From the NCBI GenBank assembly GCA_021397845.1, contig CM038042.1, positions 31,034,918 to 31,098,917 on the forward strand: DNA of 64,000 nt, given 5' to 3'. Source of the stretch: Areca catechu. Its lineage: Eukaryota > Streptophyta > Magnoliopsida > Arecales > Arecaceae. The position numbers and the translations under genes were made by a program. Below the pieces are notes generated by a model. The model saw nothing but the letters and a program-made list of their open reading frames with translations. It did no database searches and was not told the DNA's origin. Of this stretch, positions 56,580-64,000 are shown one piece after another. Every line of letters starts with the position of its first letter. The first letter of the stretch is position 1.

Positions 56580-59155
56580 TGATAGAAAAGTACCCTAAGA
56601 GCCAATCATTGTAAGGGCATTCTTTTGTATTCGTCCAACTCTTGTATGACATTATATATTAATAAAGGCATCTATTTTTCATCATATACTGTTGTGTCTT
56701 ATTTATGATTATGATAAACCCCATAAATTAGCACAATAAAATTAGGGTTATGATAAAGTTCATAATAATGAGACCTAATTTTCTATAAACCCTAATCTAA
56801 AATGTTCCTAGTCATTGGACCATTGATTCGGGGATCAATGAATCCGGTAAGACTAGCTTATCCTATGTATGCTCAGATGATGAGAGTGGTTGGTCTCATA
56901 ACCACTTGTGTAAAGACACTAATATAAGGATAAGGGTGCTCATCAGGGTATGAGTACACTGAACTGATCTGTACTGGAACTATTTTATGGAAGCTTACTA
57001 CTTGTCAAAAGATAGATCCCTGAGTAGTTATGCATGTGATCTTTAGACCTGAGGTCACCATGGTTCCTTGTGCACACTAAGCCATATTTTGGTTCATACT
57101 CATTCATGCCATTACGACATGTACGGGGTGTTCTGGGTATGGTGGAAGGTGTATGGAGGATATGAGTGGACCAACAAGGAATCGATCATTCCTAGTAAGA
57201 GCAATTGTTATCCTATGCAATCTCTTCGATGAGTGACTTAAGGAGCCTTTGATCAAAGCAGGATGAGATTGGTGGAATCTAATCAGTCATCAACTGAGTC
57301 CTCACTATCGAGTTGAGATTTGATATGATTAAGTGTTAGGGTTTGACATCTATCCATATCTATCAATTAATCAGGATAATGGAAGATCGAAAGATTGAAT
57401 TGCACGATAACTTACTACTGAAGGGTATTTTGATAATTTCTCCCAAATTCCTCATCTTCTGGATAGGCATGACATGTTGCTAGATATCAGTCTTGTCTTG
57501 TATGTATTTATGCACCAATTGGATTGGTTTTATGAGTCAATTCGATGGATGGTTCGAATTGGACAATTAGATGAGCTAGTTTGACCTAATTTGGTCAATC
57601 AGGTTCGATTGGATCGAATTGGCTCAAACCTAAACCTACTGCTAGCTAGATGTGGAACCCAATGGGTCACACACACTAGAGAATTAGACAAGGAAGTCAT
57701 TCATGATTTAATTAGGGTCATAGGATCCTAATTGGTTAGCTAGGTGACACACTAGCATGTGTAGGCTAACCTAATTCCTAAACCCAATTGGATTGGGTCC
57801 GGTTGCTTGCTAAATGGACTAACAAATTCATAGAAATCCTAAATTGGGTTATGTTCTAAGTAGGATGAATTTATCAGATTTTATCTGATATTTTTTGGAG
57901 GTTTTATCTCGGAATTATGAAGAGTCCCTAAGGCATAGGACTCTTGGTGCCTAAATGACATGTTGGCATTCAAAAGGGCCTAGAAGGGTCTATAGTTCTC
58001 TAATCGGAAAAATCTTTATATGGTTGGAAAGCTTATTTAATGCCCTTCCATTTGACACCCATATTGTATATACTTTGACTTTGTCAAAGGTAGCATATGG
58101 CATGGAAAAAGGTTGACCAAATTGTGAAGAGAAGCGACTCTTCATTTGGCGCGCAGAAAGGACCAAGAGTCCTTCTGCATATGAGTTTCTTCTGTTGATT
58201 GGACTTCTTCTAATCTTTATCTTTATCTCCATGCCCTTTCATGAAGGATTTGACTGGTTAATGATTTTTGAATTGGCGTGAAGAAGGAAAGGATGAATGG
58301 TGCACATGAAAGGTTGCGACTTTTCATGAGAGGGCGCACGGTTTGAAGCAGAGTCCTTCTGCTTTCAGATCTCTTCGATTTTCTTTGACTTTTGGGAAAT
58401 GAGAATATGCCTCTTGGCTCTTCCAGAGATTAGTACATGCCATGTGGCATGAGAAGGTTTCATTTGGACATGAAGAGATGTCAGATAAGACTCTTGAATC
58501 CTAAAGAGTCTTATCAGATATGAAGAAACATATATGATAAGAGATTTTGGGATCTGTTTCACACCCCTTAAGAAACTATTTAAAGGGTGTACGGTGGAAT
58601 GAGAATATATTCATTCAATCATCTGAAATAGGAGTCTAGATTCTACCGTATTATCCATCTGAGTTTTTCTCTCTCCCTTTTCCTTTCTTTAAGACAAGAC
58701 TTGTCTTGTTAAGACAAGGTCTATTCTATTAGGAAAAGGCTTTGTTTTAGGACATAAGCCTAAGGGGTCCTAAAGGAGAGTTGTCTTAAAACCAAGAGTG
58801 GTTTAGAAGAGTGTCCAAAGAGTCCTATAGTGGGATAGTGAGTCCTATAAAGGCCAAAGTCTAAAAGGCTGTCGAAAGAGTCCTACCCGGGCAAGCAACT
58901 TCAAGAAGGAGTTCTTCCTTGTTTTAAATCTTGTGTGGATCACCGTTGGAGGACATACACTTGTGAGTCTAGTGGAAGAAGTAGAATATAGCACTCCAGG
59001 TATGTTTCATTAACCTTCTTTTATGACATATTAGTTGTAATCGAATAAGGGATCTTGGGAATTAGGGTTTCTAACTAATAAAGTGTTATATTTATGCATG
59101 AAATTTTATAATTCAGTCTTACTAAGTTGCATAATGATCTTCTTGAAACCCAACA
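56580..59155 (+). repeat. Copia K 3' LTR
   Basis: 2576 bp, ends ACCCAACA; collinear over its full length with the 5' LTR and differing by scattered substitutions and a few small indels. AGTGT (59156-59160) follows. The flanking gypsy F LTR continues immediately. Confidence 0.92.
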
Positions 59156-60500
59156 AGTGTACCTATCATCAGATCAAAACTCAAGAGGGGGAAGGCTTTT
59201 ACTAGGCAGCGATTGTAGTTTCTTCGATGAAGAGATCTCTGAGCCTCTGGATGGCGCCTGGAAGAACAAGCCTTTGGTTCTCGAATCTGAAGGCGATCTG
59301 GATCCAGTCTAAAGGCAAAGAAAGCATTCTTAGGGGAGGGAAGCACTTCGGGGATCTACAAAATGTCAAGGTTAGGCACGAAATAAGGAAATAAATAGAG
59401 AATAATAAGATGAAGTAAAAAGAAAGGGATTATGGCAAAAAGGGCTGGCGACAAGGAAGCAGAAAGAGCTCTTGATCTGGGCATCTTCAAGGCTACATTT
59501 CTCGGGTGTGGCTGATGATTGAAGGTCTAATTTGCTGCTTGGGCATGGAGGATTGCAATGATAGCAGTCAGCCAACATAAGAGAATAAAAACTAGAACCC
59601 CAAAACAAAAACACAAGAACATCAGTCTTAAAAATAATTCAGTAGAGTTTAATTCATAAGAGTTGATGGATTAAAAGAGGAAGAGGGATGGGGTATTTAT
59701 AGAGTTCCCATGCCCTCTCCTAAAAGGATTACAAGTCTTCTCCTAGTTAGAATAGGTTTGCACAATTTAAGTGAGTGAAAGACTACAAAATAAACCTAAA
59801 ACTAGGAGTATACTAGTTGAATAGAATATGAACTAGGTTCCCTTCTTCCATTTGAATTCCTCCTTCTTAGCTTGGACCAAGTCAACACTTTGGACATGTT
59901 TGGCTTCATGGTGGGTAGCAAGGGGTGGCCAAGGATGGGTTCGGTGCATGGGCTTTGGGCCATGGAGGCCTAGGATGCCTGGAGCAAGAATATTCCAAGT
60001 ATCTTGGTCTGGGCTGGAATATACATGGAACCTTGGTTCTTCATGGACCTGGGCCTTGCATTTTATTGGGTTGGGAAACAGGTAAATCTTTGGGATCAAG
60101 TTATGATATGGTATGGAAATATACTCTGGCATATAAAAGGAATCTAGGCATCCAAAAAATATCAGGGTATCTGGAAAGGCATCTTGGATCCTTGGGTGTC
60201 TCACAAAATCCAATAAGCTGAAGTAGTGACCTTTGACTCCTGGATGAGACATGGTGGAACTCCAAAATAGGGTAACCTCCTCTCTTGTACAAAAATTAGA
60301 CTCATACTGGACTGATACTGAAATATAGGACTCGATACTGGACTGGGGTTGAGACAAATCAATTAGCCCCAACTTATTACATGACTCAATCTTAATTGAT
60401 TACAAAATTATGACACATGACTAAGATTCTAAAATTAAAACCCTAATCAATAAACCATATGGGATCTAGTGATCTATGTCTGATCCTGGTGTCCCCACCA
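59156..60500 (-). repeat. Gypsy F 3' LTR, piece 2 (LTR start)
   Basis: Continues the F LTR after the copia K insertion and ends CCCCACCA, the reverse of the LTR start TGGTGGGG. Together with 48487-48700 it makes 1554 bp, near the 1562 bp of S1, which it matches through its length. The reverse promoter (TATAAATACCCC on the minus strand near 59690-59701) is recognisable. Confidence 0.88.
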
Positions 60501-61085
60501 ATTCTCCCAGGGTGGGAGGAACTCGACCCCGTCGAATAAGGGTCAATTTGGTTGCTTAAGGATGGTCTGGGTTAAGGTGTGGCAAATCCTCACCAGTGCT
60601 CCACAAATCCTCAAATCTGGCTGACCTTACCATCTGATTAAATACCTTTGATAACCTTCATCTCGGGTACTGATGGCTTAATCATCCAGGATTCGCTCAC
60701 TCCTTTCCTCACTTATTGGCCAAATTATATGTGGACACTCTGGGATGGGTTCACTCATAAAAAAATGAATTGGCTCAAGGTGCTCGCTAGGTATCACTAC
60801 TAGCTCCCTGTGCTCCATAAGGTCTAAAAGGTTGAAGGTTGGGCTAATACTTAAATCAGGTAGCATCTCATGCATATAGGCATTGGGTCCACTACTCTTC
60901 ATTAGTCTGAATGGGCCAGCTTTGCGAGCAGAAAATTCTTTTACAATCACATAATCCTTTGCAAAAAATTCTTTATCTCTCTTTCAGGAATTAGCCAAGT
61001 TGTTATTTAGTTCATTATTTTTGTTTAACTTTTGACTAATATCCTGATGCAAATGCTGTGTAGAGGTCAATGCATGTGTGAACAG
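60501..61085 (-). pseudogene. Gypsy F pol C-terminus with chromodomain remnant
   Basis: The polypurine tract (CCTGGGAGAAT on the minus strand) abuts the LTR. Reading leftward from about 61085: THALTSTQHLHQDISQKL-like, then frame 60678-60950 (FSARKAGPFRLMKSSGPNAY; FNLLDLMEHRELVVIPSEHL; ERSERILDD) and, after a stop, AISTRDEGYQRYLIRW. This matches the integrase tail and chromodomain of gypsy A. Everything between protease and this region is missing except a small integrase scrap. Confidence 0.85.
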
Positions 61086-61250
61086 ATAAATCAGGGTTGT
61101 AAATTTATTGGACTCAAGACTAACACCTAATAGACTTGACTAGACTTCCTATCAAAGAAAATTTATTGGACTCTTTGGGTCTAACCTAACACACTATAGA
61201 CTCTTTAGGTTTGACCCTAGCATGGCATGCACATGAAAATTTACTATATA
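61086..61250. other. Unassigned segment within gypsy F
   Basis: About 165 bp with two degenerate copies of AATTTATTGGACTC (near 61098 and 61158), each followed by similar AACAC/TAGACTC sequence. It matches neither gypsy A nor B as far as I can see. It may mark the deletion junction of the F pol region. Confidence 0.4.
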
Positions 61251-62025
61251 CTCATACTAGGTGCCATAGGGTACGCCAGAAATATGATGCAAATCTAACC
61301 TGTGCAATGAATGAATGCAATATGATTACCCCTATAAAATGCAACCTAATAGTGAAAGAAACAGAAGAAGTTTCAAGAAAGGGTAGAAAATAAGAGGTGG
61401 GTTCAGGGTTAGTCTGGCAGGATGAGAAATAAGGAGATGGTTCAGGGTTAATCAAAAAGAGTAGAATACTAGAAGGGGCTTCAGGGATGAGTCCTAGACT
61501 AATAAGGTTGACCTTATGGGGTTGATGGGTACCTACAGGGTTTATAGTATGGAAGAATGGATTACTAATATCAGGGAAGAGATCATCAATGGGAACTACA
61601 GGATGGGATTCTTCTTGAGGGTACTGATAAGCCAAATCCTTAATAAAGTCATCTGGTTCAAGAAATTTAGGACTAGGCTCTACAATTGGGTCCTCTTCTA
61701 AAGTTTCCTTAGGTGGTGCTATAGTAATAGGATCTGGGTTCCCTTCCTCTAACTACTCTTCCATTATTGCCGGGTGTGACTTGGGCCATCTAACTCTGGG
61801 TCGATTACTATGTGGGTATGGTCAGGGTCAACTGATTTTAGGGTATCTTCTACCTGGGTTTCGATTAATTTAACTAGCTCTAAGTCTTCTATGGGGAACT
61901 CCTTTTCTTCCTCATACTCGTTCGCTAGGCTCTTATCAGCTTCATATATCTTCTAGGTCATCTTGGTGAACCAATGGGGCGGTAAGAGGGGTTTGACTAA
62001 AGAAAAATTGACTAAGACTTGGGTT
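61251..62025 (-). pseudogene. Gypsy F degraded gag-pol middle, with integrase scrap
   Basis: On the minus strand, frame 61252-61635 ends in RFASYFWRTLWHLV, recognisable as the integrase stretch that follows the second catalytic Asp (compare RFTCYFWKILWHKL in A). The upstream part of this frame, rich in Pro and Ser, and the acidic region to 62025 resemble nothing I can name with confidence. Zinc knuckle, protease and RT motifs are not seen. Frameshifts are many. Confidence 0.55.
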
Positions 62026-62499
62026 CTAACTAAAGGAATTGATCCTAGTAGGTTCAGGTTGCCTAAGGGGTAGTGGTTTACTACTGGGTTCATATCTAGG
62101 GACTATGGGTTCCTGGAGATTATAGGGCAAGGGTTTAGCTCTATGGGCCTTGTTTAGGGTTCCTATTTGGTCATCTAATGGATCAATCCTATGGATCGTT
62201 TGGTTATTGGATTGGGTCATCTGGTTAATCTGGGCGATTAATTGAGCAAACTGATTCTGAGATTGGGTGTTCATCTGGTCAAACTTGTTTTGGATTTGGG
62301 TGAGCATCTAGTCAAATTGGTTTTGGGTTTGGGTCAATTGGGTTATCTGGTCATTAGTTTGGTCAAGCTTAGTATTAATTTGGGTATTGGATTGGTTTAG
62401 TTGGGCAAACTGGTTCATGATGGCCTCAAAATTCGAATCCATGGCTGAGTCGGTTTGGGGTTTAGACTTCTCATATTGGGTTCCTAATCTAGTGGTCAT
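62026..62499 (-). pseudogene. Gypsy F gag N-terminal part
   Basis: Reading leftward from 62499 (MTTRLGTQYEKSK), interrupted by one in-phase stop at 62308 and continuing to 62026. The stretch is strongly Gln/Asn-rich with repeated NQFAQL, QINQ and TQ, likely a coiled coil, followed by a Pro/Arg part (PIVPRYEPSSKPLPLRQPEP). It corresponds to the region before the gag core in gypsy A and E. Confidence 0.8.
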
Positions 62500-63569
62500 A
62501 CAATCAAATAATCAGTCAGAATGAGATGGTGAAGCCAAGCATGCAAAATGGGTTAGCTTAATCTAGGGTTTCTTAGACCTAGAGCCAAAACTAAATGGAT
62601 CAACTCACTTACACTTAACCCAGTAGCTAATCCTTCCACTAGCCAAGTAGGGGGTGGGGTGGTGGGAGGCTCCCCCTGCTTATCATAGGGTCCTAATTAT
62701 AAACCACCAGTCCACTTAGGTCATTTGACTCTAGACCCCCAGCCTTAGACACCAGCTTTCAGTAATAGCTAAAGGATTAAATGCACTAGTTGGCCCACAC
62801 GGTTTGGACCCGACCTGTTGGGTGTCACCTAGCCCTCTAGGGAAAATTAGGTCTAATTAATTTTTAATTAGGTTTGGGTGAGAATGCAAGGAGATTGTTT
62901 TGGGCCAAGGATAGGTTATGACCTCCTGCCCTGATCTGAGATAGAGAAAGTGCCCTTAAGATTAGTTTAATGCAGATGATGGCAATTGATGGTCCTGATG
63001 TAAACTAAAATAATTAAAAAAATAAAATATTTTTGTGTATTTTATGACATGGCAAGTTAGGTTTAAGTTGATTAGGTTAGCAATCAAATGGGGCTTGGGA
63101 TTGGGGTGTGTGGAAGTTGGTTAGGTTTGGTCAAGTAAGTGTAGAAATTCAGGAAATTAGGATTTCAGAAGTTACAGGATTTGACATAGTTATTGATATA
63201 GAAGAAAATCAAAAAAATTCTAGAACAGAGGATGTACGGTTATTATGAACTCTACTAAATTTTATATATAAAAAAATCAGATGATGATGCAAATCCTATG
63301 GTTTTTGGACTGATGCAGAAATCTCAGGTTTTCAGTTAAGATTTCTAATATGCCAAATTTTAGTGTATTATGTTTCTATAAAATTAATTAAAAATTATGA
63401 TAAAATAGAAGACAAGACAGAGAACACTTCATGCAATTTTCACAAAAAATAAAATTTCTAGGTGTTCAAAATCAGATGAAAAATAGATACCTAATGCAGT
63501 GGATAGGATGTAGAAAATTCAAAAATTAGGATTTTGTGAATCTAATGCAGATGAATGCTATCTTAAACC
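62500..63569 (-). other. Gypsy F leader
   Basis: About 1.07 kb, non-coding, AT-rich. It contains the leader-motif arms: GGTGTCTAAGGC with TGGGGGTC (minus strand of 62731-62756) and CACCCCCTACTTGGCTA (minus strand of 62639-62656). The G-run TGGGGGT can pair with ACCCCCT, extending the stem. It is collinear with the leaders of E and G. Confidence 0.8.
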
Positions 63570-63582
63570 TTCTCTGATACAA
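63570..63582 (-). other. Gypsy F primer binding site, degraded
   Basis: TCTCTGATACA on the plus strand corresponds to the reversed PBS GCTCTGATACCA with changes at both ends; it is followed by AAAT and the LTR end, as expected. Confidence 0.7.
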
Positions 63583-63585
63583 AAT

Positions 63586-64000
63586 AGATGCAAGATGAAC
63601 CTAGGACTGATGAAAAATAGTAAATCTAATTTTTTTATATTTTTCTAGATATTAATTCAGTGGCTAAAGACCCGAAAATAAGAAAGAATTAGCAGAAAGA
63701 CTATTATGCTAGAAACTAACATACCCGCATGATAACTCATGCAGAATAATCAATTCCAGGACTCGAGAATTGAGAAACTCCTAGCTTAGGATAGCATACC
63801 TATTATCAGATCAGAACTCAAGAGGGGGAAGGCTTTTACCAGGCAGCGATTGTAGTTTTTTTGATGAAGAGATCTCTTAGCCTCTGGATGGCGCCTGGAA
63901 GAACAAGCCTTTGGTTCTCGAATCTGAAGGCGATTTGGATCCAGTATGAAAGCAAAAAAAGCCTCCTCTGGAGAGGGGAAACACCTCGGGGACCTGCAAA
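63586..64000 (-). repeat. Gypsy F 5' LTR, partial (runs off window)
   Basis: It begins AGATGCAAGATGAACC (reverse LTR end, first base changed) and matches 48487-48700 continued by 59161 onward without the copia K insertion, so it shows the empty site (GATAGCATACCTAT near 63791). It runs off the right edge. Confidence 0.88.

Noticed and set aside
1..64000. Host protein-coding, tRNA or rRNA genes
   Set aside because: No stretch outside the transposon parts is large enough or shows gene-like features; tRNA-like sequence is limited to the 12-bp primer binding sites.

Overview
The window is plant repeat DNA with no recognisable host gene. Everything I can identify is LTR retrotransposon sequence, about 64 kb of nested Ty3/gypsy elements (chromodomain type, probably chromoviruses) and Ty1/copia elements. 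The PBS TGGTATCAGAGC (complementary to plant initiator-Met tRNA), the chromodomain gypsy polyproteins, the long LTRs and the deep nesting point to a flowering plant with a repeat-rich genome; the species cannot be told. All coding regions carry stops, frameshifts or deletions, so I call them pseudogenes.

Left block (1-26846). Gypsy A (+) runs from the tail of its 5' LTR (1-343) through gag-pol to 6005, followed by five head-to-tail copies of its 1.64 kb LTR (6006-14215) joined only by 4-bp AAAT spacers. This array abuts gag of gypsy B (+, 14216-18345), which ends in its own, different LTR (18346-19615). B lies inside gag of copia C1 (-, 19616-26846), whose leader, PBS and LTR follow; the C1 LTR is itself split by two solo gypsy LTRs, S1 (22271-23832) and S2 (25030-26520).

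Middle block (26847-44860). Copia C2 (+) is the outer host: leader, gag and the start of protease at 26847-28866, then integrase, RT, RNase H and a truncated 3' LTR at 40184-44860. Copia C3 (+, 28867-40183, both LTRs) sits in C2, and a solo gypsy LTR, S3 (35424-36963, perfect TATAT duplication), sits in the RT of C3.

Right block (44860-64000). A gypsy E fragment (-) with gag and leader is followed by gypsy G (+, LTR, PBS and leader), then gypsy F (-, internally deleted). The 3' LTR of F is split by a complete, long-LTR copia K (+, 48701-59155). F continues off the right edge.

The insertion order that fits all junctions is: C1 into C2, B into C1, A into B, S1 and S2 into C1, C3 into C2, S3 into C3; and G into E, F into G, K into F. 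Points worth a second look are the tandem LTR array with 2-LTR-circle-like junctions, a leader hairpin shared by gypsy and copia families, four hairpins in the copia K leader with one apical core and different but self-complementary stems, and a shared core promoter in otherwise unlike gypsy LTRs.
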